This document shows, piece after piece, positions 1 through 22,621 of a stretch of 25,000 nucleotides of DNA. The stretch's first letter is position 1. Each line of letters opens with the position of its first letter. A program made the position numbers and the translations under genes. The notes below the pieces were generated by a model. That model was not told the origin of the DNA, did no database searches, and worked only from the letters and a program-made list of their open reading frames with translations. Source of the DNA: Theodoxus fluviatilis (Eukaryota > Mollusca > Gastropoda > Cycloneritida > Neritidae); assembly GCA_034096865.1 (NCBI GenBank), contig JAWQFJ010016628.1, forward strand, positions 1 to 25,000. The letters are read 5' to 3'.

Positions 1-1092
1 GCCATAGGCATGCTACGTGACCTCGCCCCGCGCGACCGGCCACGGCGGGTTATTGGGTGGAGGAATGTGCCACGGTACTGGCAAGTTTTCTGTTCGAATT
101 CGTGTCGCATTAGCGCACACAAGGTGGACCCTAATCTCTGCTGTTTCTGCGCATCCATATCCAGACAGATGCCCTCTCTGCGGCTTCTGCCATGACTCTT
201 GCTGCCTGTGTGCACTGCCGGCTTGAGAGGCCGAGTTGTCTGCAGGCGCCGTGGACTGTGTGGCCTATGAAACCCCTAGGGGAATGTACATGTACCTAGC
301 TGTATGTGGAAAGAGTTAAGATCTAAGATCCTATATGGTAAGAAGAGTGGGGTACCTTCAGGCAACTTGACTGTACTAAAGGGTCAGCAATGTGCTATGT
401 CCTGGAAAAGAGGCACTGACTGCTGGATTTATCAAGGCAAGCGCTCAGCTCTTCCCCTCTACCCTCTCCCCCTTTCTCCCCCTCCCCCTCGTTTCCACAC
501 AGGCACTTACCACATAGGAGAAGGGAAGAGAGGGTGCTGTGCCTTAAAGCCAAGATTAGCGGAGCTAGATGAGCTGCCAGAGATGTAGTGCCAGGAGGGA
601 GAGGTTTGTTGATAGCAGAGCACCCCCTGCCTGCCTGTGCTGATACAGCTTCTGACCCCAGGCCTCTAAACTCTACAGTTCAGGGGTTGGGTGTTCTGGC
701 TGGTGCTGGAGAAAGGTTGGTCTTGAAGAACCCCAGCTTGGCATATATTTGTGTCGGTGGAAAGGTTTGGGGTTCATGAAACCTCTTGTGAAAACTGCAT
801 TTGGCACTGTAAGGTGTTCAGTAAGCAGGGTTTTAGGGAGGCCAGGGGGTACATGCTGCTCATACAGGTTTGCAGTATTTGTTCATGCATTCCAGTTTGT
901 TTACCCACTCCGTGCTTCCTGTGTGCTAGCCTGCCAAACTTCAATCATTCCATCTCACTTGTCTGTAACAGTCTCACCATATCTTTTGGGCCATAAACCT
1001 CTCTTTGTTTCTGTTTTTGATGCTCTATTCTAGCTTATGAGCATACTGAATGAACCCCCCTCTCCCCCTCCCTCTCCTACCCCTATCACACC

Positions 1093-1124
<32 letters not shown>

Positions 1125-1203
1125 CATCCCCAATCTCACTGATGCACACCCAGAGGTGAAAAAAACTACTCATATTACAACCTTTCTTATTTTCCATTTT
1201 CAG
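1..1203. other. Upstream region of the gelsolin-like gene, no coding gene recognised
   Basis: The first ~130 bases are GC-rich and rich in CpG, after which composition becomes ordinary. Short open frames occur but none resembles a known protein and none has convincing coding character. A strong polypyrimidine tract and AG acceptor at 1180-1203 immediately precede the first coding exon, so an untranslated first exon and the promoter of the gelsolin-like gene probably lie here or to the left of the window. I could not fix their position. Confidence 0.5.
1096..1125. repeat. Poly-C tract (C30)
   Basis: Thirty consecutive C within a pyrimidine-rich stretch starting near 1055. On the minus strand this is an uninterrupted G30 run. 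Length may be unreliable in an assembly. Confidence 0.9.
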
Positions 1204-1214
1204 ATCTTTGAATC

Positions 1215-1221
<7 letters not shown>
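1204..1221 (+). CDS. Gelsolin-like gene exon 1 (start codon exon)
   Basis: Tiny exon between an AG acceptor (1202-1203) and a GTAAGT donor (1222). It carries 11 bases of 5' UTR, then ATG at 1215 coding M-S and the first base of Gly3, completed by exon 2. The resulting start MSGLRKAKQYDWKDSN is typical of invertebrate gelsolin-like proteins, which decides this start. Confidence 0.85.
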
Positions 1222-13211
<11,990 letters not shown>

Positions 13212-15078
13212 GCTGCGACCAGTCAAGTGCTGGCGGTGTTCCCTTTTTCCTGTAAACGCCTTCTTGGTGCACTCGGCCGGTGTGGCTTTCCAGTGAACCT
13301 GTCCTGCCCCGCCATTTTGTTTCTTTTGATAATTGTCATTTCCATCTTTGTTGAATTGTCATCCTGGATTCTGATGTATTTTTTCAAATGTATTTTATCT
13401 TAATAATGATCAAATGATCGTGTCCATTTGGAACAACATAAAATGTTTGTTTGTGATGGACTACAAGTCCATTCTGATCATAGTGAGGAATGTGCTTTGC
13501 TTCCAAGAATACATTACTTAGCAGCATCTGTGTAGCTTTTCTTTGTAGCTTGATCATCAGATCAGATTTGTCATCAGCTGAGGAGCAGGCTGAAGAGTGC
13601 AATAGATTCATTTTTGTTTCTGCTGCTGTTTAGGCTTCCATAGACTTGTCTAATTTTGCAGCTGCTGCATGATGAATTAATATGCCTGAACAAGTAGCAA
13701 TGTATTTAACTGATAGCTTAAACATTTGCTGCTCTTCCCCACCCACCCCAAACTCTCTCCAATTGGAGATGCTGTAGACACAAATCCATTTATGCTACCA
13801 GTATTTTTTAATGTTCAGTTTGGTAGGTAATATGCATGTGAAGGTTAGTTTATGCATTGTTAACGGAAATAATCAGCTGTTGTTCAGTATCCGTTGATGC
13901 TTTCAAAGTTGCTTCCATAATTGCTAAATGATCTATGGCCATGACAAGATGAATTCATGTAATGAAGAAATGGTTATGTCTGAACAGTCTGGCTTCATGA
14001 CTTTGATAGTTGTGCCTTGGTCATATTATTTTTGGTGATACCAAAGCACAATTTACATGTTCTAATTTTCAAACATATTTCATAATTCTGGGGTTCTTAA
14101 CTCTTGATGCCTTACATATTGACTTGCGCAGCATTTACTACATATTGACAATGTTCCATGGTTCTTCAACTCATTCCTCTTTAATACTGAATCCATATTT
14201 TTCTGTCTCTTGTCAACAAGGTAAACTGGCTTTGATCACTGTAACACTCCAGCATACCTGTGGCTGAATGGGCTTCTCAATCCTTCGTTTGTAGGATTTA
14301 AAAAAAAGTAATTGCAGACAACTTGTAGTGTAATGCCTATCATTAGTTGGTCTTATTTTAGTTATTTGTATTCAAAAGCAGTGTTATGATACGACATGTG
14401 CTTTGTTTTCAAAATGGGTTTAGATTACATGTATTCAGGAGTATTGTAATGTCACAGCACTTCTTTTGCCATAATATTTTTCCCTTTTTGATACAGTAGT
14501 ATTTTCAGCAAAAAACAAAAAACAGCTAGTATTTTTATGATTATTGTTTGTTGGTGGAAATTTCATTTGTGTTGATGACATTTAGAAATATGTATGCATT
14601 TGAATATTATTCAATGCTCTGCATCTTTGCCATGGCATTTACAAATTATGAGGTTTACTCTGAGTTTTGAATGCAGTAAACAACAATGTGCATTATCTTT
14701 TGTTATTGAAGTTTTTGTCTGTGATCTTTTATTTTTTTAAATAAGAATTTATGTTCGGACTTATTGCCATTTTGTTATTGACTCGTATTTTGACAGTATT
14801 GTGAGGTTTGGGGTTACATAAATATTAAGTAGCAGTAACACTGTGATCCACTATTCTTCTTTATAGCTTGACAGACATACTGAAGACTAGTTAGTACCAG
14901 CAGCCAGTGTTAGATCACGCATGAGGAAGTTTTCACTTTAGTCTGCGCTTACACAATATGATTTTAAAATTATTAATATTAGTTATCTGGTGAAAAGTTT
15001 TGCACATCCTTCCCATGTATGGTATTTGTGTAAGAACTGTATGGTCAGAAATAAAGTGTCAAGCCACCTCTCTGTCTT
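13212..15078 (+). other. 3' UTR of the gelsolin-like gene
   Basis: About 1.85 kb of AT-rich, non-coding sequence without strong ORFs or recognisable repeats, running from the stop codon to the first well-placed AATAAA. The length is an estimate; earlier polyadenylation cannot be excluded. Confidence 0.6.
15050..15055 (+). terminator. Polyadenylation signal AATAAA
   Basis: Canonical hexamer. A T/GT-rich element (CTCTGTCTTCTGTGATC) follows about 20-35 bases downstream, the usual arrangement for cleavage near 15070-15080. Confidence 0.7.
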
Positions 15079-15276
15079 CTGTGATCAGCCTCTGCTTCAG
15101 TCTTTGCATGTTTGCACTGAATAACTTATCCAAATATGGGTACCATACCCATCTTTAAATATAAAATGATTTAGAACATTTCTCATCTGATAGTTTGTAC
15201 TCTTTGTCTCAAAGAGGGAAAACACACATACACTTGCATGCTGGCTTACATACACAAACATGCACAGATATGAAAG

Positions 15277-15319
15277 CCCCCCCCCCCCCCCCAAAAAAAA
15301 AAAAGGGGGGGGGGGGGGG
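15277..15319. repeat. Homopolymer palindrome C16-A12-G15
   Basis: Sixteen C, twelve A and fifteen G follow each other without interruption. The C and G runs are complementary, so a single strand could fold into a hairpin with an oligo-A loop. Confidence 0.95.
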
Positions 15320-15670
15320 ATGCATCAGAATGATGTCTAATAGTTGTTACTCAAGGTTAAAAATGATTAAAATTGAAGAAAAGGCACTGCACAGGAGCAA
15401 TCATCTTTCCTTGATCTCGGGTATGCAGAATGCAATTCAAAGTTAATTCCAAGTACCCAGCTGGCAGTACTAACAATTACTAAGAAGAATGTTTCATTTG
15501 TGGAACTGCAGATAAGGAAATGGTGTTGCTTATACCAGCTCAGGCCATTTCATAAGTATGAAATTTTAGAAAGCCAGTCACTGTCTGTGCTTTCTAACTA
15601 TACTAGGCCCTCTTACAGACTCGCCTCCATTTCACTTTTGCCTGCCCTCCTGTAAGTTTTATCTGTGCGC
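15320..15670. other. Intergenic stretch, nothing recognised
   Basis: AT-rich sequence without coding character. Its right end (about 15580-15670) may belong to the Penelope-like terminal sequence described next. Confidence 0.5.
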
Positions 15671-15694
15671 CTGATGAAGGCTTTTTAGCCGAAA
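15671..15694 (+). ncRNA. Hammerhead-like core motif of a Penelope-like element relic
   Basis: CTGATGA (15671-15677) is followed by a small stem (GGC 15679-15681 with GCC 15688-15690, T-rich loop) and GAAA (15691-15694). CUGAUGA, helix II and GAAA are the conserved half of the hammerhead ribozyme core, and Penelope-like retroelements are known to carry hammerhead motifs. I see no clear helix III or cleavage-site half, so this may be only a degenerate relic. Confidence 0.4.
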
Positions 15695-16314
<620 letters not shown>

Positions 16315-17874
16315 CATTAATAGGTCACAGTTGATTGGTTCCATATTTCTTGATCTAAAGAAACCATTTGACATGGTTCATCATGACATTTTAATTGAAA
16401 AATTATCACAATATCTAAATGGTTGTAACACGGTGAAATTCTTTCAATCATTCTTGAAAGACAGACAGCAGTATGTCTATTTCAATGGACATGCTTCTTT
16501 TTGTGGCCATTTACAAGTGGGTGTGCCACAAGGTTCTGTCTTAGGTCCTCTTTTGTTCTGCCTATTCATCAATGACCTACCATTACCTATCTCTTATCAA
16601 GAGGTTACATGTGATATGTTTGCTGATGATGTAATACTTTCAACCTCAGGGCCCGTATTCACAACGGCGATTTATCGGCGATTTATTTTAACTCCGATTT
16701 ATCTCTAAACTCAGACGATTCCAACTGCCTGTTCCGCTCTCCCTTGGCTGGAAACCAGTATATATAGCAAAGCGCAACCTAGGATCCTCTGACGAGCGTA
16801 CCTTATCTAACCGATCAAGATAACGCGGGGCTAGGGGATAAATCGAGTGTTAAAAAGATAAATCGCCGTTGTGAATACGGGCCCAGGTGTCAGGACTGAA
16901 TGTGTGGCAGTAAAACTTCAAAGGAGCCTGGATGAAATATGTTCCTGGTGCTCTTTGAATCATATGGTCATTAATCCTTCCAAAACGAAATATATGGTGA
17001 TAACTACAAGACAAAAAATCAAATATATCCTTTATCTCTTCCTCCTGTTCTTGATTCTTTGAGAACCCAAAAAATTGTTGAGCACAAAGTTCTTGGTGTA
17101 ATACTTGATGATCATTTAGGATGGCAATCACACATTGATTATATTTGTTAAAAAAATCAATTAATCTATTTCTTCTCTCCAAATTAAGACATATTGTTGA
17201 CGTTCAAACTTGCAAAATCTTCTTCCATGCTCATCTTATCTCACGTTAAGTATGCGTCAACAATTTGGGATGGCTGTAGTGATGCTAACTTGAAAAGGCT
17301 GAAGTCATTGTATCGAAGAGCCTCTAAGCTTATGATAACAGATAGTTCACTATCTACAAATGACAAAATGAAAGAACTTAACATATTGCCTTTTCATAAG
17401 CATTTACAATTCAATAAATGTGTCTTAATGAAAAGAATTAATGATTGTGATGTGCCTGATTATTTGATAAACTTATTCCAACATTCAAATATTCGTGTAC
17501 ATAACTTTATAATACCACAACCTAGGATTGATTTGTTTAAACATAGCCTATCTTATTCAGGGGCTACTATGTGGAACACACTATCCAATTCTCTAAAAAT
17601 TGCAAAATCTTTAGAGAAATTTAAATTGAAACTACACACTTTTCTTATGCAGTCATCCTAGATACTTTCATCTTATTCTAAATTCACTTTGTGGCTATTT
17701 TCAACGTGGTATTTCGTTACCATGAATTGATTGTAACCTGTGTTATTGTGTGAATTTTGTGTGGGATAGAGGGTGGGTGGGTGGGTGGGGGATGGGATTG
17801 GATTTGTTTGTTTGTTTTCTTGTAAGATAGGCAGTTATGCCTAATTCATGTATTTCCCTTGAAAAATAAAGTTT

Positions 17875-17918
<44 letters not shown>
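16315..17918 (+). pseudogene. Decayed LINE reverse transcriptase with (AATC)n tail
   Basis: Fragment of a non-LTR retrotransposon of the Jockey/CR1/L2 group; the clade is uncertain. In order: IFLDLKKPFDMVHHDIL (palm, first motif), VGVPQGSVLGPLLFCLFIND, the catalytic FADD (within 16618-16632), the NPSKTKYMVI motif, and from ~17240 the C-terminal region (KYASTIWDGCSDANLK ... SGATMWNTLSNSLK) with stop at 17659-17661. It is broken by a MITE (16650-16883), a frameshift near 17020, a stop at ~17148 and another frameshift near 17240. The 3' UTR ends in AATAAAGTTTAATCAATC and an AATC repeat. The left end is truncated at the microsatellite. Not functional. Confidence 0.9.
16650..16883. mobile_element. 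234-bp Harbinger-like MITE inserted in the LINE
   Basis: Perfect 27-bp terminal inverted repeats (16650-16676 and 16857-16883) start GGCCCGTATTCACAACGG. The element is flanked by CAG on both sides (16647-16649 and 16884-16886), a 3-bp duplication matching the CWG preference of PIF/Harbinger transposons. Inside, CGATTTATC/GATAAATCG motifs recur near both ends. Removing element and one CAG restores the LINE reading frame across FADDVILSTSG / VRTE, confirming the boundaries. Confidence 0.93.
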
Positions 17919-18025
17919 TCTCTCTCTTTGTTCATCCCCCCCCTCCCCCCCCCCCCTCTCTCTGTCTCTCTCTCTCTCTGTCTCTCCCCCCCTCCCTCTC
18001 TTTCTCTCCCTCTCCCCCCCCTTAT

Positions 18026-18115
<90 letters not shown>
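17875..18115. repeat. (AATC)n tail followed by C/T-rich microsatellites
   Basis: About 11 AATC units (to ~17918) close the LINE, then poly-C and CT blocks, with a pure (CT)n run at about 18036-18109. Confidence 0.95.
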
Positions 18116-18149
18116 CTATCTGTCTCTTGTACTACACTTGAATATTTTG

Positions 18150-18225
18150 CCTCAGGGGCCAAATGTAAAAAAGGCACTACTGCCTAATTCACTACCCTTG
18201 TAAAATAAAATTCATTCATTTGTTC
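18150..18225 (+). mobile_element. Second LINE/SINE 3' end related to the LINE tail at 17820-17918
   Basis: The sequence CTGCCTAATTCACTACCC followed by TTGTAAAATAAAATTCATTC parallels the LINE's own end (TATGCCTAATTCATG ... TTGAAAAATAAAGTTTAATC). Here the tail repeat is ATTC-like rather than AATC. Only the last ~70 bases are recognisable. Confidence 0.55.
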
Positions 18226-18779
18226 TATTTCTCTCTGGGGATGAACCATTTGATAGTTTCAATAACACTTTGCAGAATAGAAAAAAAATGTATGTGATTG
18301 TTTTGGTACATTCCAAAGTATAGGTACGATGGAGACTGTACTGTACGAACAGAGAATCTAAAACAAACCACAAATACAACACTAAACATCATCTCAGAAC
18401 AGCAGCATAAGGAAATAAATCAGATCCAATACACATCTGTTTCTGAAGATGCTTTGATTACATCAGTCAAAATTAGTGCCATTTCATTCAACTGGAAAAG
18501 GTTTAAAAATATTCATGAAAACCATAAAAACACTGCAAAAGTCAATATCAAGGTGAATTTGCATATGACATACATACACGTGAACGACACATCATCATCA
18601 TGTGGCTATAAATTCATATTATTAATGTGTACTGGCCCAGCTGTAGCCTTGTATAGGCTATGTGAAAACATATTAATTGCAAACACACCAAATAAAACTA
18701 GGATGACAACAGGCTTCTACGCTGTCACACCGCCACCGCTGCTGCTACATCTGTTGACGGTTATTACAATGCATGTGTG
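18226..18779. other. Stretch without recognised gene
   Basis: A plus-strand open frame of 160 codons (18298-18780) is present but is rich in Asn, Thr, Ile and Lys as expected from AT-rich DNA and has no recognisable domain. I do not call it a gene. Confidence 0.4.
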
Positions 18780-18784
18780 ATAAT

Positions 18785-18984
18785 CGACAAGACTAGTCTT
18801 GTCGAACACCTGGACAAGACCTCTATGGCATATGGAATGGAGATCAGCGCCGAGAAGACCAAGGTGATGACGAACAATCCTCGGAGCTTCAAAATGGAAA
18901 TCAAAGTGAAGGGCCAAAAACTGGAAGCTGTGAACAACTTCAAATACCTGGGATCTATTGTGAAACCAGACCCAGATAGCAAGC
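18785..18984 (+). mobile_element. RTE-like LINE fragment, upstream half (connection region of the reverse transcriptase)
   Basis: In one open frame: LVEHLDKTSMAYGMEISAEK, then TKVMTNNP and GQKLEAVNNFKYLGSIV. This is the segment after the catalytic motif in RTE-type reverse transcriptases. It stops abruptly after DPDSK(Q). The sequence expected next in the element (RIAQTTAALAKLK) appears at 22640, in the same orientation and compatible frame. Confidence 0.85.
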
Positions 18985-19135
18985 AAACGTTAGGCCAACG
19001 TAGTGCCAACTGATGCACCTACCGTTGGCCCAACGTAATTTTGCACCCACGGAATAACGTTGGGCCAACGTGATGGGCCAACGCTGAGCCAACGTGATGT
19101 GCCAATGCTGAGCCCACGTGATGGGCCAATGCTTC
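18985..19135. repeat. Cluster of CCAACGT-type motifs (possible transposon subterminal repeats)
   Basis: About eight variants of GGGCCAACGTGATG or GCCAATGCTGA lie within 150 bases, several in the reverse sense (ACGTTGGGCC). Such degenerate short repeats in both orientations resemble subterminal transposase-binding arrays of DNA transposons (for example CACTA/EnSpm). No terminal inverted repeat was found. Confidence 0.5.
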
Positions 19136-20384
19136 CTGCCCTTTCATATGGCAACTTTGGCAAGCATGCATCTTTTCATGTCATTTTTAGCTAGCATGCA
19201 AGTGTGTGCATAGAGAGGCAGCAGATGAACAAAGCAAAATCACAACAAAATGGGTTTTGACATTTGTTACACGTTTAATTAATGGACGTTGAACTGGAGT
19301 AACACAAATTCCTACAATTGAAAAAAATTCATCTAAGTGCTAAAGTTTACATGTAGGTAAGAAAAAATGTGAATCCTGCATCAGTTCTGATACTCAGTAC
19401 GTCTTTGCCTGACTGGTCAGAATTGTTATACTTAATATCGATCTTTGCAGAGCCACCGTCAATTCAGCAAAAACATGTAAATAAGCTAATTTACATTCAG
19501 TCATCAAATTCTAGTCAGTCACTCATTCCTTTCTCATCTCCTTTGTAGAAAGTTTAAGGTGTATGTGGAGACTGCTAGCACAGAGGATCCACAAAAATGA
19601 GATAAAACAGGTCCCAGGTAAAATACAAGTATTTTAGATTAACATATACGTTCCCGTAACAGAAGTAGAAAAGGAAAAAAAAGTGGTTACATTACATATG
19701 GGCCCTTATACATCTCTTTCCTAAAACCCAATCTTATAAAAAATCACATCCACTCTTCAAATAATCAAATCCCAATGGGGAAATGAAAACCACAAGTAAA
19801 ACTTTAGTCAGCCTTTTCACTGTATAAAAACTCTAATGTCATACGTAGGTCAGCCCTCGACACAGTTAAAAAAAAAAAACTACTCGACTGACCTTCACCA
19901 CTGCTCTCTCCCTCCGTCTCTCTGTTCTCTGCCTCCTCCCTGTACATTTCCTTTTGTTACAAGTCGGCCTCTGAGTCTAGGGGTATGGTAATTTATCACT
20001 GGTTGGATGAGGCCTGACTTGCACACATAACAGTCACTGCTTTCATTCGTGCTGTCTCTTTCTCTCAAAACCAGAAGAAAAGGTCATGAGAAATCAGTTA
20101 ATAATGATTTAATCAAATAATGACAAACTATAAAATATTCCTGTAAAAATCAAGCATGCACAAGAAGAGTAGTTAGTACTAGGCCAGCCCTAATTAATGA
20201 ATGGTAAACCTTATCTTCAGTTCCACTTTGGGTGACTTATCTCATGAGTCTATTGGAGGCGCTCTCCGAATGTTCGTCGATGACACAACATTCCTATAAC
20301 ATGAATTTACTAACTTTGAATTCCAGAATTTTCCAGGGGAAGGTAAGTTCACAGTTACCGCTGAAGGAGTATTGCGGCGAAACA
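19136..20384. other. Stretch without recognised gene
   Basis: AT-rich, no convincing open frame, splice-like structure or repeat that I can identify. It may be the interior of the DNA inserted between the two LINE halves. Confidence 0.4.
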
Positions 20385-20612
20385 GCGTTGGTGGGAACTT
20401 ATCTCTAATCGCAGCAGAAGGGTGTGACGACAGCAGCGTTGAGGGGTAATGGCGACAGCAGCCTTGGTGGGAACTTGCCTCTAGTCGCAACAGAAGGGTG
20501 TGACGACAGCAGCGTGGAGGGGTAACGGGGACAGCCGCGTTGGTGGACGGCGTTGATGGGGACTGGTCTCCGTTCGTAGCAAAAGGGTTTACGACAACAG
20601 CGTTGATGGTCA
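20385..20612. repeat. 76-bp tandem repeat, three copies
   Basis: Units start at 20385, 20461 and 20537 with GCGTTGGTGG or GCCTTGGTGG. The first two are close matches (shared AGAAGGGTGTGACGACAGCA); the third is diverged. Minus-strand open frames across it (20242-20830) derive from the repeat and match no family. Confidence 0.85.
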
Positions 20613-21127
20613 GGCACTTCTGAGACAAGTTGGAGGGAATACTTTGTCTCAGCAGGGACTTTGGGGCGAGCCTTGTGCTCTGCTTGCGTGGTCAGTCCGA
20701 AGTGAAGAGGATGACGATTCTTGTTGCTTTTCATGAACCTCAATGCTGAGGGGGCAAGCCACTCATGGCGTGGCACACCGTGGTGACCTGTTGACTCCAC
20801 CCACGTTTTGGGAGGCAGCTGCAGCCTCAAACTAACTTGTTGTTGAACTTCCCATAATTAACTATTCCCTGGGGGGCTAATGTGTTAGCGTTGCCAACAG
20901 GGCTCTGACAGGATGCTCCTTAATGCCTGACACGCCATGCTGACTGCACCTGCACATGGGATCTCTAGATAACAATAGCTGCCTTCTCTGTTCCTTCCCT
21001 TCCAGTGACCCTAACTTCAAGTGGCTTTGTTCACAGATGTGCCTGGAGAACAATCGCTGCCTTCTCTATTCATTCCCTTGATCCGCTTGGCTGAACTCAC
21101 AGATGGGGGACCATCACACTTTAGATA
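20613..21127. other. Stretch without recognised gene, with a 78-bp imperfect duplication
   Basis: AACAATAGCTGCCTTCTCT at 20971 recurs as AACAATCGCTGCCTTCTCT at 21049, and later parts of the two units (TTCACAGATG / CTCACAGATG) also correspond. No gene is recognised. Confidence 0.55.
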
Positions 21128-21305
21128 TACAAAAGAAGTTTGAAGGGTTGGGAAGTTTCTGTAAATACTTTTTGTCTTTTTGCTTTGACCCGTCGCAGAC
21201 GTTTAAACCAAAGCTAACGACACAAGGTTGCAGCCAATATAACATCCTGCCAGCCAGCCCACCCCCCAGTGCTCTCCCCTCTTGCATGAGTACACGGTCA
21301 GCCAA
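21128..21305 (+). repeat. Second copy of the repeat found in gelsolin intron 5
   Basis: Matches 6975-7090 in direct orientation (AAGTTTGAAGGGTTGGGAAG through TTGCAGCCAATATAACATCC) and 7240-7297 in reverse orientation (CCCCAGTGCTCTCCCCTCTTG). The order of parts differs from the intron 5 copy, so one copy has been rearranged. No open frame or known family. Confidence 0.8.
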
Positions 21306-21500
21306 AATAAATCAAATGAAATTGGAAACTGTGTGTCACACACCAACAGTGTTTGGTGAAATAATGCATAGTTCATAGGTTGTACTTAATTACTCTCAAG
21401 GACCTGGTTTGGATTTTATGTTGCTGAATATTTGTGTGAAAATAGATAAGTTGATTGGAAAAATACCCAAACTGTCCCTGAAAAGGATCCATAGACTTAC

Positions 21501-22437
21501 ACATCACTGTGTGGTATAGCCTGGTGGTGGAGAAAGCTCTTTTTTCTCCCCGGCCCAGCCAGTTGAACTGGAGAGCCAGGTTGCGAGAAAAGATTTTCTC
21601 CATGATCCGCCGCATGATGTCTTTGGTATTTGTCCCTCCGATAGCTGCCAGGATTGCTGCCTGGAAAACCACATTAAGAAATGAGTACAGTGTGCTGCAA
21701 GCAGAGGCAGAGTAGATTGATCAATGCAAAATAATTAGAAATAAAACATTTACTATCATTGACAGATACTTGCGATTTTTTCCCTTTTCATTCAGGATTC
21801 ATAGGGATACACTTGAACTGTATAAAAATAGTCTTTGAATATACCATGGCTAAAGTAAATGGAATGTGCAATCAATTTTTCATTTAAATGTTACATACCG
21901 CTTTCTTGGAGTAGCTCGATTCCATCAGCTCCCTCTCTAGGTCATCCAACTCCTCCACGGAGTTCAGGGGTAAAGCCAACTCCTCTTGGGGCAAAGATGG
22001 GGAGGAGGTGGGATCCATCAAGAGGAGCTTGATGGAAGCATCTCATGGCCTTTTGCCGCGAGTTGACTTCCTCCAAGCACTGGCTCATACTCACCACCAG
22101 CTTTCTTAAAACTGTAAGGCAAAAATATGAATGTGTAATCATCAAACCATTACTGTTTTACATACTATTTGCTTTATGAGTTTCAGGTGTAGGCAAGATT
22201 TGAGAACTTTTCTTCCTTGTGTGTGAAATCTAAACAATTGCTTTATATCAGCACTTTATACACATGTATATGGCTGGGATGGCTGGGATGTCTGGGCTGA
22301 ATTGAATCTGATAGATTTAGATACTTACATGTAAGTTCTGCAGCTGGTTCACCAGATGATGATGATGTTGAGGGTGCCAACGGCAGTGATGGTACTGGTG
22401 GGGGTGGAGGACTGGAAAGGGCTGATCTTACAGGTTC
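21501..22437 (-). pseudogene. DUF4806-like gene, three exons, frameshifted and incomplete
   Basis: Minus-strand exons with good GT-AG sites: 22437-22329 (proline/serine-rich linker, SPPPPPVPSLPLAP), 22111-21899 (LRKLVVSMSQCLEEVNSRQK helix, later NSVEELDDLERELMESSYSK) and 21660-21501 (AAILAAIGGTNTKDIMRRIM, then LALQFNWLGRGEKRAF). The FNW-GRG-K-AF pattern is the signature of the DUF4806 domain, a family common in fish and invertebrate genomes and often carried by DNA transposons; its function is unknown. The phases of exons 1 and 3 agree with the two ends of exon 2, but exon 2 needs a frameshift near 22020-22050. No further C-terminal exon or N-terminal part is certain, so it is probably a relic. 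Confidence 0.6.
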
Positions 22438-22621
22438 CTGGTGGAAAATGTAAAAACTTTTCAAGCACTTTTCAAGTTAGTACCAACTGTTCTCAAGCAG
22501 ACAAAAATCTCAAATTATTTTTACATTATTAAACAACTAAATTATTTATGTGTGAATCCATTTAAAAGGAAAATTAATTCTAGGCGAAATCAAAGGTAAG
22601 ATTTTTTAAAATTCAAGAACC

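Noticed and set aside
304..588. Open frames of 60-95 codons upstream of the gelsolin start
   Set aside because: No similarity, no consistent codon character, and they would end well before the strong acceptor of exon 1.
18298..18780. 160-codon plus-strand open frame
   Set aside because: Composition reflects AT-rich non-coding DNA; no domain, no supporting splice or start context.
20242..20830. Two overlapping minus-strand open frames of 128 and 141 codons
   Set aside because: Both cross the 76-bp tandem repeat, share no features with known proteins and lie in different frames of the same sequence.
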